Shown piece after piece: positions 34,295-42,621 of a stretch of DNA of 64,000 bases. Position numbers and translations under genes: made by a program. The stretch comes from Chitinophaga sp. CB10 (GTDB taxonomy: Bacteria; Bacteroidota; Bacteroidia; Chitinophagales; Chitinophagaceae): contig MLAV02000005.1 in the NCBI GenBank assembly GCA_001870995.2, positions 124,001-188,000 of the forward strand. The letters are read 5' to 3'. Position 1 is the stretch's first letter, and each line of letters opens with the position of its first letter. The notes under the pieces were generated by a model. That model was not told where the DNA came from and made no database searches. It saw only the letters and a list, made by a program, of their open reading frames with translations.

Positions 34295-34351
34295 CGGTAC
34301 ACAAAGGCTCAGGGCTGCAGTGGCTGCATGGACTTGTGCCTTTGTGTACCG
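34295..34351. repeat. 14 bp perfect inverted repeat upstream of the cupin gene
   Basis: CGGTACACAAAGGC (34295-34308) and its exact reverse complement (34338-34351) flank a 29-base loop. The loop holds two imperfect copies of GGCTGCA(G/T)G. It sits between the cupin gene and the tandem array and may be a regulatory or mobile-element relic. Confidence 0.7.
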
Positions 34352-34424
34352 GTCAGGCGGATGTAAAAAGGCGGGGCGGTATCTGGTTGGGGGGTAGGTG
34401 AGGTCTTGCCGGGGTGGGCTTGCT

Positions 34425-34915
34425 GTAATAGCCAGAAGGCGGGATAACCCATGTGGTCTTATGGATATTAACACAAAAGGCGGGCTTTTGCCGGGAAACC
34501 GGTAGTCTTACCTGTAAAAACCAGGAAGACAGGCTTTGCCAGGATAACCGGTGGGATTTCCCATGTGGGCTTACTGATATTAACCAGAAAAACGGGCTTA
34601 CCGGGAAACCGGTGGGATTGCACATATGGTCTTACTGATATTAACCAGAATGACGGGCTTTGCCAGGATAACCGGTGGAATTTCCCATGTAGTCTTACTG
34701 ATATTAACCAGAAAGACAGGCTTACCGGGACAATCGGTGGTTTTTCCGGTGAGCTTACCCATAATAACCCAAAAACGGCCTTTTACCGTATTTCCCGCTA
34801 GTTTACACAGCGGGCTTACTTACAATAACCAAATGACGGCTTTCTACCGCATTCCCGGTGAACTTCCCAGGCAGTCTTACCTGCACTAACCAGAAAAGGA
34901 CCCTTCGCCTTATTT
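34425..34915. repeat. degenerate tandem array, about 61 bp unit
   Basis: About seven clear copies start at 34483, 34532, 34595, 34656, 34719, 34777 and 34838, with spacings mostly 58-63 bp. Each carries GGCTT(T/A), then ACCGG or ACCGGT, then a CTTACTGATATTAACCAG-like block. Copies at 34532 and 34656 resemble each other more than their neighbours (GCCAGGATAACCGGTGG), and copies at 34595 and 34719 share TTACCGGGA, giving a 124 bp higher-order period. Copies decay towards both ends, with relics back to about 34425. There are no unique spacers, so it is not CRISPR. Open frames across it are short and shift, so it is probably non-coding. Confidence 0.75.
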
Positions 34916-34920
34916 CCCCG

Positions 34921-35259
34921 TCAGCCACCTGAACAGGCTGCAAGTACTAATCACTTTGAATCAGTAAGTTGGGTATTGGTGGTTTTTCCATTACGAGGCC
35001 TGTTAATTCCCCTCAGCTGCGGTTACCGCATGGTCACGGTACTAACTGCTAACTACCCTGATCATCAGGCAACCGGCATACTGTGGGGTGTTGTTCTCGG
35101 AAACGTAGGAAAAATCCGGAAACAAGGAAGCGGGAATGAGCTGGCAATAGGGGAACCAGGCCATTCCCGCAGATAAAGACTACGAGGATAGTTCCCGCAG
35201 TACTATTGTAGGAATGCGCTTATCCCAGGGGTGGAGGTATAGCGATCAGGGAATACCGG
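34921..35259. other. gene-free stretch
   Basis: I see no gene, RNA or clear repeat here. It joins the tandem array to the remnant of a TonB-dependent receptor and may be further decayed sequence of that gene. Confidence 0.4.
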
Positions 35260-35460
35260 CCCGGATACAGGCCGAACCGCCGCAATATCAATACAGCTCA
35301 CGGGTCCTATACTGTACTCGGCGCATCCGTTTTCTATGACGTGAAACGCTACAGGATAGGCCTGAAACTCGATAACCTGACCAATAAAGAATACTATACC
35401 GGCGGAATTGCCGGCAGGCCGGCATTGTATGGCATGGTCGCGCAATCAAACTGCTATTAA
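35260..35460 (+). pseudogene. C-terminal remnant of a TonB-dependent receptor
   Basis: Read in the frame of 35299, the plus strand gives SYTVLGASVFYDVKRYRIGL then KLDNLTNKEYY and a stop at 35458-35460. This is the last beta strands of a siderophore-type TonB-dependent outer-membrane receptor (the NLTNKEYY turn is typical). No start codon or upstream barrel survives, and the final strand lacks the usual aromatic C-terminus. It is a decayed gene fragment next to the tandem array. Confidence 0.75.
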
Positions 35461-35570
35461 CCCCAAGCCCTACAATTAGCTCAAGACAGTACAAATCCCG
35501 TCCCTGTGTAAATCCACAGGAATACGCTACCCTTTCCGGGGAGTAGCGCAGCTCTTAAAGCTGCGCTGCA

Positions 35571-36323
35571 TTAATCTTTAATTTTCTTTTTGAGCAGGCT
35601 AACCTGGTCTTGCAGCTGGCTCACCATATCGGCCAGGTGGTTGACGCTCATCCGGCTTTGCTGGCTGGACTTGCTGATGACTGCATCTGACTGCCAGAGT
35701 TCCAGTACATCTTCCATTTCTACGGAATAAGGTTCAAACTGTTCGTTGTCGGATACCAGTGTGATTTTGGATTTGGCCCGGTTGCTCTTCTGCACTCTTT
35801 TAAATACGATACCGCCGCGGGAGGTAACTACCACGTAGGTTTCGTTATTCTTGATATCGTCCCAGCCGTCGATCTTATGACAAACGATAACGGAACCTGA
35901 AGGAACCGGCAGCATGGAGTCCCCCGCGATTTCAAATGCACGGTAATCTCCTGCGCCCAGCATAGGCAGCGTGAAAGTGTTCAGCTCTTCGATGAACTCT
36001 TCATCGTTGTATCCAGCTAGGTAACCTGCGGCGGCTTTCACAGGCACAAAAGTGATAGACTGCCTGTTGCTGCCCAGCTTTTGCTGACGGCGTTTTTCCA
36101 GGTAGCTGTCTTTCTGTGAACTGAGATCTCTTCGCAGCAGATCATCAATGGATACGCGGAACATGTCGCTGACCTGTTCCAGCACTTCCGTTCTTGGTTC
36201 CGCACGCTCTTCTTCATATGCGCCGAGCAGGGAACGCTTGATACCGAGCTTGTCGGCAAATTCTTGCTGCGTCCAGCCTTTTTGCTTACGCAGATATTTC
36301 AAATTCTGGCATACTACGGACAT
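35571..36323 (-). CDS. LexA-like repressor, XRE HTH plus S24 peptidase
   Basis: This is a 250-residue transcription factor. Residues 5-65 are an XRE/Cro-type helix-turn-helix (LRKQKGWTQQEFADKLGIKR). Residues 90-200 are an S24/LexA-like serine protease domain with the Ala99-Gly100 cleavage bond in VKAAAGYLAG, catalytic Ser136 in AGDSMLP and Lys175 in VFKRV. The C-terminus (225-250) is a predicted coiled coil. All residues for RecA-type self-cleavage are present, so it should be a DNA-damage-inactivated repressor. Two copies of the palindrome CTAA-N5-TTAG lie directly before its start codon, and two more overlap the dinB promoter, which points to autoregulation and control of dinB-dnaE. The start at 36323 abuts the first operator. 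Confidence 0.9.
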   Translation of the reverse strand: MSVVCQNLKYLRKQKGWTQQEFADKLGIKRSLLGAYEEERAEPRTEVLEQVSDMFRVSIDDLLRRDLSSQKDSYLEKRRQQKLGSNRQSITFVPVKAAAGYLAGYNDEEFIEELNTFTLPMLGAGDYRAFEIAGDSMLPVPSGSVIVCHKIDGWDDIKNNETYVVVTSRGGIVFKRVQKSNRAKSKITLVSDNEQFEPYSVEMEDVLELWQSDAVISKSSQQSRMSVNHLADMVSQLQDQVSLLKKKIKD

Positions 36324-36326
36324 AAC

Positions 36327-36360
36327 CTAAATTATTTAGTACCTTGCTAACAAAATTAGC
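36327..36360. promoter_or_regulatory. two CTAA-N5-TTAG operators before the S24 repressor gene
   Basis: Palindromes at 36327-36339 (CTAA-ATTAT-TTAG) and 36347-36359 (CTAA-CAAAA-TTAG, extended to GCTAA/TTAGC) have starts 20 bp apart. They lie between the start codon and a possible -7 element TATATTTG at 36380-36387. They match the sites at the dinB promoter, so binding by the S24 repressor is inferred. Confidence 0.75.
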
Positions 36361-36436
36361 AAATATTTTTATCATTTACCAAATATATCTGGCGGCCAAG
36401 ACTTATTTTTGCCCGGATTAATCAATTTAACTAATT

Positions 36437-36877
36437 ATGTTACTTGTACATTCCATTTTGAGATGGGCGGTACTGCTCACCGGAATATGGGCCGTAATCC
36501 GTGCTTACAAAGGTGTTTCAGGCAAAACTCCGTTCACCGCTGCAGATAATAAGGCAGGTCTTTTCTTTATGATCGCCTGTGATATCCAATTACTGGTAGG
36601 TATCATTCTTTTCTTTACCAGTCCGCTGGTAACTGCAGCCCGTGCAGATATGGGAGCAGCTATGAAAGACGGCGTACTGCGTTTATTCACTGTGGAACAT
36701 GAAACGCTGGCAATCGTTGCCATTGCGTTGGTTCACATTGGTAAATCCAAAGTAAAGAAAGCTACAGACGCGGTTAAAAAACACAAACTGGCGCTGAATT
36801 TCTACAGTATCGCGATGATCCTTATTATTATCATGGTAGCAATGATTATGACAAAAGGCCAGCGCGGCTGGATCTAA
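36437..36877 (+). CDS. small conserved membrane protein
   Basis: This 146-residue protein has four membrane segments (about 3-20, 42-62, 82-100 with VEHETLAIVAIALVHIG, and 120-140). The His residues in the first (LLVHSILRW) and third segments (FTVEHETL, VHIG) could bind haem, as in cytochrome b-like four-helix proteins, but this is not certain. It lies divergent from the S24 repressor gene; no operator copy is nearer to it than to the repressor. Function unknown. Confidence 0.7.
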   Translation: MLLVHSILRWAVLLTGIWAVIRAYKGVSGKTPFTAADNKAGLFFMIACDIQLLVGIILFFTSPLVTAARADMGAAMKDGVLRLFTVEHETLAIVAIALVHIGKSKVKKATDAVKKHKLALNFYSIAMILIIIMVAMIMTKGQRGWI

Positions 36878-36903
36878 TCCCTTGAAGATATACTCCAAAT
36901 AAT

Positions 36904-36940
36904 AATGGCGGCCCCTGTCAGGAGCCGCCATTTCTTTTTT
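36904..36940. terminator. bidirectional terminator
   Basis: A perfect 9 bp stem AATGGCGGC/GCCGCCATT (36904-36912 with 36924-36932) with an 11-base loop is followed by TTCTTTTTT on the plus side. It separates two convergent membrane-protein genes. Confidence 0.85.
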
Positions 36941-36980
36941 ATGAATTGACCACTATTTAAGCAACGTTGCGTGTTTACCG

Positions 36981-37646
36981 TTAGCCCTTGTCCTCGTTGT
37001 ACTGTCTGAAGGAGTAGATGTAGGGCAGTACCGGCAGTATCATTGATGCAGCAAATATAACGAATATCCCCGTAATGAGCGACATGAAGAAGGCCCCCGC
37101 AATGAACACGATGCCGGCGGCCGTCCACAGGATGCTGGCAAACCGGTGCGTTTCCTTCCAGATGGCGGCGCTGCGCAGTGTCCACGGGGTGCGTATCCCT
37201 ACATAATTATTGGGTTGCAGGTTTCTCAGGTAGAGGCCAATGCCTGCGATGGCCAGCCCTATTCCGATAAACGCCCAGCGTTCCATGGCATAGGAATGCC
37301 CTGTTTGCACCATCAGGATAATGAGGCAGCTCATCGCCGTGAGCGCCAGCTGCATCACAAACCGCACCCGGTAATATTCATGCCGCATGGCTTCCGGATC
37401 GCTTACCTCCTCTCCGTCCGTACGTGGCAGATAGCGAAACAGTGCATACAACAATCCATTCGTGAGAAATACAAATATCATTAACAGCAGGAAGTCGCTT
37501 TTGGTCTGGATCTGCTGCTGTACCGTATCATTCAGGGCTGCAGGAAAAACGTCCGGTAGCGATTGCCAGATAAGGCCCAGGTAAATGAGCGGGGCCACGA
37601 GGAGGGCCAGGAGAAGAAGCTCTTTGCGATAATCCGTTTTTGTCAT
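36981..37646 (-). CDS. SdpI-family membrane protein
   Basis: This protein of 221 residues takes the ATG at 37646 (MTKTDYRKELLL), because the preceding ten codons do not fit a leader. It has about six membrane segments. The N-terminal part resembles DUF1648 (LIYLGLIWQSLPDVFP), and the C-terminal part has the SdpI hallmark NNYVGIRTPWTLRSAAIWKETHRFA. SdpI gives immunity to the SdpC toxin and is a sensor in Bacillus; in Bacteroidota the family is common without sdpC, and the role is unclear. It is divergent from dinB. Confidence 0.83.
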   Translation of the reverse strand: MTKTDYRKELLLLALLVAPLIYLGLIWQSLPDVFPAALNDTVQQQIQTKSDFLLLMIFVFLTNGLLYALFRYLPRTDGEEVSDPEAMRHEYYRVRFVMQLALTAMSCLIILMVQTGHSYAMERWAFIGIGLAIAGIGLYLRNLQPNNYVGIRTPWTLRSAAIWKETHRFASILWTAAGIVFIAGAFFMSLITGIFVIFAASMILPVLPYIYSFRQYNEDKG

Positions 37647-37775
37647 AGGAACATGCTTTAAAGGATGAATATTCACAATTTCCTTTTACCTCATTCTCAT
37701 ATGCTTGACATATTACAGATTGTATGCCCGATATGTTGTAAAATTACGAAATCTCTTCAGCACCCCGATTATTTT

Positions 37776-37815
37776 ACTAATAATTTTAGTAAAACTAAAA
37801 ATATTAGTATCTTTG
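37776..37815 (+). promoter_or_regulatory. dinB promoter overlapped by two CTAA-N5-TTAG operators
   Basis: ACTAA-TAATT-TTAGT (37776-37790) and CTAA-AAATA-TTAG (37795-37807) have starts of the core 18 bp apart. The second directly abuts a -7 element TATCTTTG (37808-37815), and the first covers the expected -33 position. Repressor bound here would block the polymerase. The leader to the dinB ATG would be about 67 bases. Confidence 0.78.
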
Positions 37816-37888
37816 AATTCCGCATCAATCGCGGTGTTAACCACTACCCCTCTGCTTGCATAAACAGACTCATTCAAAAACTTGTGTT

Positions 37889-39100
37889 ATGCTATCGTTG
37901 CAACAACGCGCCATTGCGCATCTCGACCTTGACTGCTTCTTTGTTTCGGTGGAATGCCAGCAGGACAGCAGCCTGATAGGAAAGCCATTACTCGTAGGCG
38001 GCAGCAGCGACCGGGCCGTGGTATCCGCCTGCAGTTACGAAGCCAGACGTTACGGCATTCACTCCGCCATGCCCATGAAAACGGCCCTGCGCCTTTGTCC
38101 GCACGCCATCGTACGCAGCGGCGACATGGAGGCATACAGCAACAAATCCCGGGAAGTGACGGAGATCATTGCCGAAAAAGCCCCGCTTTACGAAAAATCA
38201 TCCATCGATGAATTTTATATAGACATCAGCGGCATGGATAAATTCTTCGGTTCCCTGAAATGGACCTCCGAGCTGAGGAAAACCATTATGAAAGAATCAG
38301 GACTGCCCATTTCTTTCGGACTGGCCTCCAATAAGCTGGTTTCCAAAGTCGCCACCGACGAAGCGAAACCCAATGGCCAGCTCGAGATACTTTTCGGGGA
38401 GGAAAAATCATTTCTCGCCCCCCTGAAAATTGAAAAAATACCTATGGTGGGAAAAGAAACCGCCGCACAACTGCGCCGGCGCGGCGTAGAAACCGTAAAA
38501 ACGCTCAGCGAAGTGCCGGTATCCCTGCTGGAAGCCTGGATGGGAAAACACGGCATCTCCCTCTGGAAAAAGGCCAACGGGATAGATGAAACCCCCGTCA
38601 TCCCCTACTATGAACAGAAATCTATTTCAACGGAAAGTACTTTCCCCGCAGATACCATCGATATGGACTTCATGCATGCGGAACTGGTACGCATGACAGA
38701 AAAAATTGCGTTTGAACTCCGGCAACAAAATAAACTTACCGGCTGCATCACGGTAAAAATCCGGTATTCGGACTTTGAAACCGTTACCAAGCAGATGACC
38801 ATCCCCTACTCCTGCTCCGACCATATACTCCTGGAAAAAGTAAAGGAGCTTTTTAAAAAACTCTATGACCGCCGGCTGCTGGTACGCCTCATCGGCGTAC
38901 GGTTCAGCCACCTCGTACAAGGCAACTACCAGATCAGCCTCTTCGACGACAGCCAGGAAATGATTGCGCTCTACCAGGCCATAGACCAGATCAAAAACAG
39001 GTTCGGCTGGGAGTTCTTAATGAAAGGCACCAATGTAATCCCACCAGACAAAAAGCACCTGAGCAGGAAAAAAGAAATCACCCCCTATTTCAAGGTATAG
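37889..39100 (+). CDS. dinB: DNA polymerase IV (Y-family)
   Basis: This translesion DNA polymerase of 403 residues starts at the ATG at 37889; the 11 upstream codons of the open frame are not family-like. Catalytic residues are Asp13 in HLDLDCFF and Asp107-Glu108 in SSIDEFYID. The thumb and little-finger domains follow. A beta-clamp-binding motif QISLF lies at 348-352 near the C-terminus. It is probably co-transcribed with the dnaE-like gene 59 bases downstream, and its promoter is covered by operators shared with the S24 repressor, so it should be DNA-damage-induced. Confidence 0.95.
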   Translation: MLSLQQRAIAHLDLDCFFVSVECQQDSSLIGKPLLVGGSSDRAVVSACSYEARRYGIHSAMPMKTALRLCPHAIVRSGDMEAYSNKSREVTEIIAEKAPLYEKSSIDEFYIDISGMDKFFGSLKWTSELRKTIMKESGLPISFGLASNKLVSKVATDEAKPNGQLEILFGEEKSFLAPLKIEKIPMVGKETAAQLRRRGVETVKTLSEVPVSLLEAWMGKHGISLWKKANGIDETPVIPYYEQKSISTESTFPADTIDMDFMHAELVRMTEKIAFELRQQNKLTGCITVKIRYSDFETVTKQMTIPYSCSDHILLEKVKELFKKLYDRRLLVRLIGVRFSHLVQGNYQISLFDDSQEMIALYQAIDQIKNRFGWEFLMKGTNVIPPDKKHLSRKKEITPYFKV

Positions 39101-39159
39101 CACGGCTTTTCATCCATTGTTAAGGCAACTAAGTAAATAAAAAGGCGACAAAACAGCAT

Positions 39160-42120
39160 ATGTACCTGAACTGTAAAACATTTTTTAGCTTACGATACGG
39201 CACCATGCACGTGGAAACACTGGTGGAGCAGGCAAGACAGCTGGGTATCACCACGCTGGCGCTTACCAACATCAACATCACTTCCGATGCATGGACCTTT
39301 GTAACCGAATGCCGGAAGCATGATATCAAACCCGTACTGGGCGTGGAATGCAGGAATGAACATACCCGCTGCTACCTGTTGCTGGCAAAGAATCAGCAGG
39401 GATGGTTCCATATCAATAAATTCCTTTCCCATAAGCTGCATACAGAGGAGCCTTTCCCGGAAAGAGCGCCGCTGCTGCCGGATACCTTCGTTATCTATCC
39501 CTGGGGAACGCAGGACCCGCTTGCATTACACGAGCATGAACTCCTCGGCGTAAGCGTGCGCGATATCAATAAACTGTTCAGGGTGGATACCCTCGCCATC
39601 CGGAAAAAACTGGTGATCATGCAACCGGTCACCTTCCAGGATGAACTGCATTATGAACTGCACCAGGTACTCCGGGCTATTGACCAAAACATCCTCATCT
39701 CCCAGCTAACGCCCGATACTATTGCCGCGCCGGACGAAATGTTCATACACCCGGCAGACCTGGTAGCGCACTTTGAACAATACCCGCATATCGTAGAGAA
39801 CACACTGGCCGTACTCGATGCCTGTGAAGTGGAGATGCAAATGGGCATCCCCCGCAATAAAAAAATATTTTCCGGCAGCATTGAAGAAGACCGCCAACTC
39901 CTGCGGGACCTGGCCTTCGAAGGAATGATCCACCGGTATGGCCAGACGGATGAACTGGAACAGGCACGGGAAAGGATAGAAAAGGAACTGGATATCATCG
40001 CCAAACTAAACTTTGAATCCTACTTCCTCATTACCTGGGATATTATCCGCTTTGCACAGGAAAGAAAATTCTTTTATGTAGGCCGGGGCAGCGGCGCCAA
40101 TTCCATAGTCGCCTACTGCCTGCGGATCACGGATGTGGACCCCATTGAACTGGACCTGTATTTTGAACGGTTCCTGAACCTGCACCGCAGTTCGCCGCCG
40201 GACTTCGATATCGACTTCTCCTGGAAAGACAGAGATACCATTACTGAATATATTTTTGATAAATATGGCGCAGAACATACTGCGTTACTCGGTACGGTGA
40301 CCACGTTTCAGACGCATGCGATCATACGCGAGCTGGGGAAGGCATACGGGCTGCCCAAGAAGGAGATAGACCGGATACTTACCGGCGGACTAACCATCCA
40401 GCTGAATGAAGACAACATACAACGCAAAATCCTGCACTTTTGCCAGCTGATGGACAACCAGGAGAAATCCTTTCCCAACCATCTCAGCATTCATGCCGGC
40501 GGCATACTCATCAGCGATGAACCCATCCATCATTACTGCACGACCTACTTTCCGCCGAAAGGCTTCAGCACGGCGCAGCTGGACATGTTCCAGGCGGAAG
40601 CCATCGGGCTGTATAAATTCGATATCCTGAGTCAGCGCGGACTGGGGCATATCCGTGACGCCATTGACCTGATCAAACAGAACCACGGCGTGGATATAGA
40701 CATCCACCAGGTGCAGGCCTTCATGAAAGACGAACAGGTGAAGCACAACCTGCGGAATGTAAATACCATCGGGTGTTTCTATATAGAATCGCCGGCCATG
40801 CGGCAATTGCTCACCAAGCTGCGGTGCGACAACTACCGGTCGCTGGTAGCCGCCAGCTCCATCATCCGCCCCGGGGTAGCGCAGTCCGGCATGATGAAAC
40901 AATATATTGAGCGGTATAATAATCCTGATAGCGTGCAATATTTGCATCCGGTTATTGAAGAGCTGCTGAAAGAAACTTTTGGCATCATGGTGTACCAGGA
41001 GGACGTGATTAAAGTGGCGCATAAGTTCGCCGATATGGAACTGGCGGATGCCGACCGGCTGCGCAGGGCCATGGCAGGGAAATACAGGGGATATAAAGAC
41101 CTGGAACAGATACAACTGCGATTTTTCCGGAACTGCGATGCCAAAGGGCATCCCCGGCATGTGAGCGAGGAAGTATGGCGGCAGATTGCCAGCTTCGCCA
41201 ACTTCTCCTTCTCAAAAGCCCACTCCGCCAGCTTTGCGGTGGAAAGCTACCAGAGCCTGTACCTGAAAACCTATTACCCGGCAGAGTTTATGGTGGCGGT
41301 GATCAATAATTTCGGAGGCTTTTACAGCAGGGAACTGTATTTCAACCAGCTGAAACAAACGGGCGTCCGGCTGCATGCGCCTTGCATCAATCATAGCGAC
41401 TATGTGACCAACATTAAAGGCAAGGATGTATATGTGGGACTTATCCACATCGAAGGACTGGAACAGGCGCTGGCAGAGCGGATACTGACGGAGCGGAAGG
41501 ATTACGGCCCCTACCTGCACCTGGAAGATTTTGTAGAGCGGATAGGCCCCGGGCCGGAACAACTGGAAATCCTGATCCGTATCGGCTGCTTTAACTTCAC
41601 CGGCTATACGAAAAAGGAATTGCTCTGGAAAGGCAGCCTGCTGGTACGCGGCAGGGAAGTAAAGCAGATCCACCATCTCCCCTTATTCAAACCTGCACCG
41701 GTAGACTGTACCCTGCCCCAGCTCAGTTACCATACCCACGAGGATGCATTTGATGAGATCGACCTGCTGGGCTTTCCGTTGCAATCGCCCTTCAGCATAT
41801 TGCAGCATAACCAGTCGGCCTATATCCTTGCCCGCGACTTCCCGAAATACATAGGGAAAGAGGTGATTGCCCTGGGGTATTATGTGACGATGAAGATGTT
41901 GCGGACCTCCCGGGGAGAGCCCATGTGTTTCGGTACTTTCCTGGATGCGGAAGACCAGTTCATCGATACCGTCCATTTTCCGGACAGTTTGCGCCAATAC
42001 CCTTTCCAGAAAGGCGGTTTTTACCAGCTACAGGGCCGGGTGGTGTCAGAGTACGGAGTTATTACGTTGGAAATCAGCCAGATGCGGAAAATCGGCTATT
42101 TTGAGGATAAAGCGCAGTAA
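39160..42120 (+). CDS. error-prone DNA polymerase III alpha-like subunit (DnaE2/ImuC-like)
   Basis: This 986-residue C-family polymerase is shorter than replicative DnaE (about 1160). Catalytic Asp residues are at 350 and 352 (PDFDIDF) and 488 (YKFDILS). The finger region and HhH motif (LHLEDFVERIGPGPEQLEILIRIG) follow, then a C-terminal OB-like part. The N-terminal PHP domain is degenerate: the metal-binding HxH is NCK (residues 4-6), and TDHD is TNIN, so it cannot proofread or bind metals in the usual way. This, the size and the dinB operon place it with the DNA-damage-induced DnaE2/ImuC-type polymerases. No imuA homolog is present. Confidence 0.88.
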   Translation: MYLNCKTFFSLRYGTMHVETLVEQARQLGITTLALTNINITSDAWTFVTECRKHDIKPVLGVECRNEHTRCYLLLAKNQQGWFHINKFLSHKLHTEEPFPERAPLLPDTFVIYPWGTQDPLALHEHELLGVSVRDINKLFRVDTLAIRKKLVIMQPVTFQDELHYELHQVLRAIDQNILISQLTPDTIAAPDEMFIHPADLVAHFEQYPHIVENTLAVLDACEVEMQMGIPRNKKIFSGSIEEDRQLLRDLAFEGMIHRYGQTDELEQARERIEKELDIIAKLNFESYFLITWDIIRFAQERKFFYVGRGSGANSIVAYCLRITDVDPIELDLYFERFLNLHRSSPPDFDIDFSWKDRDTITEYIFDKYGAEHTALLGTVTTFQTHAIIRELGKAYGLPKKEIDRILTGGLTIQLNEDNIQRKILHFCQLMDNQEKSFPNHLSIHAGGILISDEPIHHYCTTYFPPKGFSTAQLDMFQAEAIGLYKFDILSQRGLGHIRDAIDLIKQNHGVDIDIHQVQAFMKDEQVKHNLRNVNTIGCFYIESPAMRQLLTKLRCDNYRSLVAASSIIRPGVAQSGMMKQYIERYNNPDSVQYLHPVIEELLKETFGIMVYQEDVIKVAHKFADMELADADRLRRAMAGKYRGYKDLEQIQLRFFRNCDAKGHPRHVSEEVWRQIASFANFSFSKAHSASFAVESYQSLYLKTYYPAEFMVAVINNFGGFYSRELYFNQLKQTGVRLHAPCINHSDYVTNIKGKDVYVGLIHIEGLEQALAERILTERKDYGPYLHLEDFVERIGPGPEQLEILIRIGCFNFTGYTKKELLWKGSLLVRGREVKQIHHLPLFKPAPVDCTLPQLSYHTHEDAFDEIDLLGFPLQSPFSILQHNQSAYILARDFPKYIGKEVIALGYYVTMKMLRTSRGEPMCFGTFLDAEDQFIDTVHFPDSLRQYPFQKGGFYQLQGRVVSEYGVITLEISQMRKIGYFEDKAQ

Positions 42121-42130
42121 TTACGACAAA

Positions 42131-42160
42131 AATCCTTATTTTTGTGACAAATGTCGGATT
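42131..42160 (+). promoter_or_regulatory. promoter and likely operator of the Xre-RES toxin-antitoxin operon
   Basis: -7 TATTTTTG (42137-42144) lies within an 8 bp inverted repeat ACAAAAAT/ATTTTTGT that begins at 42126. A second palindrome-like GACAAATGTC follows at 42145-42154, just before the antitoxin ATG. The arrangement fits autorepression by the antitoxin. Confidence 0.55.
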
Positions 42161-42604
42161 ATGCAAAATTTTAAAGGATACCAGGCACAGGAAAATGCGC
42201 TGCTGATTCAGGCGGACCACGTGGGCCCGGGTACCGGATACTTTGATTTCATCGCGTTGTCCAGAAGTGGCGTTATTAAAAGAGCTTTATTAAACCTGAG
42301 CAGGCAGATATCTTTTTCCTTAACGGAGCTGGCGCAGGTGGTACATATATCTGAGCGTACCTTACAACGTTATGCGGACGATGCCAAATTATCGCTGGAC
42401 ACGAGCGAGCGGGCCATTATGCTTTCCGCGCTTTACCAGAGAGGGGCCGAAGTATTCGGCGACCTCGAAAACTTCAAGGAATGGATGCGCACACCGCTGC
42501 CATCCTTCAACTATCAACTCCCTATTTCGCTATTAGACACCACTTTCGGGTTTCAGCTCATCCAGGATGAACTGGGCCGGATTGAACATGGTTTGTTTGC
42601 ATAG
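42161..42604 (+). CDS. antitoxin of the Xre/MbcA/ParS family (DUF2384)
   Basis: This 147-residue antitoxin has an N-terminal Xre-like helix-turn-helix (SFSLTELAQVVHISERTLQRYADD) and a C-terminal toxin-binding domain (RAIMLSALYQRGAEVFGD, then LLDTTFGFQLIQDELGRIEHG). The ATG at 42161 was chosen over the much longer open frame, which starts inside the polymerase gene. It lies 17 bases upstream of the RES toxin gene, the normal order for this type II system. Confidence 0.9.
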   Translation: MQNFKGYQAQENALLIQADHVGPGTGYFDFIALSRSGVIKRALLNLSRQISFSLTELAQVVHISERTLQRYADDAKLSLDTSERAIMLSALYQRGAEVFGDLENFKEWMRTPLPSFNYQLPISLLDTTFGFQLIQDELGRIEHGLFA

Positions 42605-42621
42605 CTATTAACTTTTTTCTC

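Noticed and set aside
34425..34915. Tandem repeats as a CRISPR array or as a repeat protein
   Set aside because: Units are imperfect and contiguous with no unique spacers, no cas genes are near, and the open frames across the array shift and stop.
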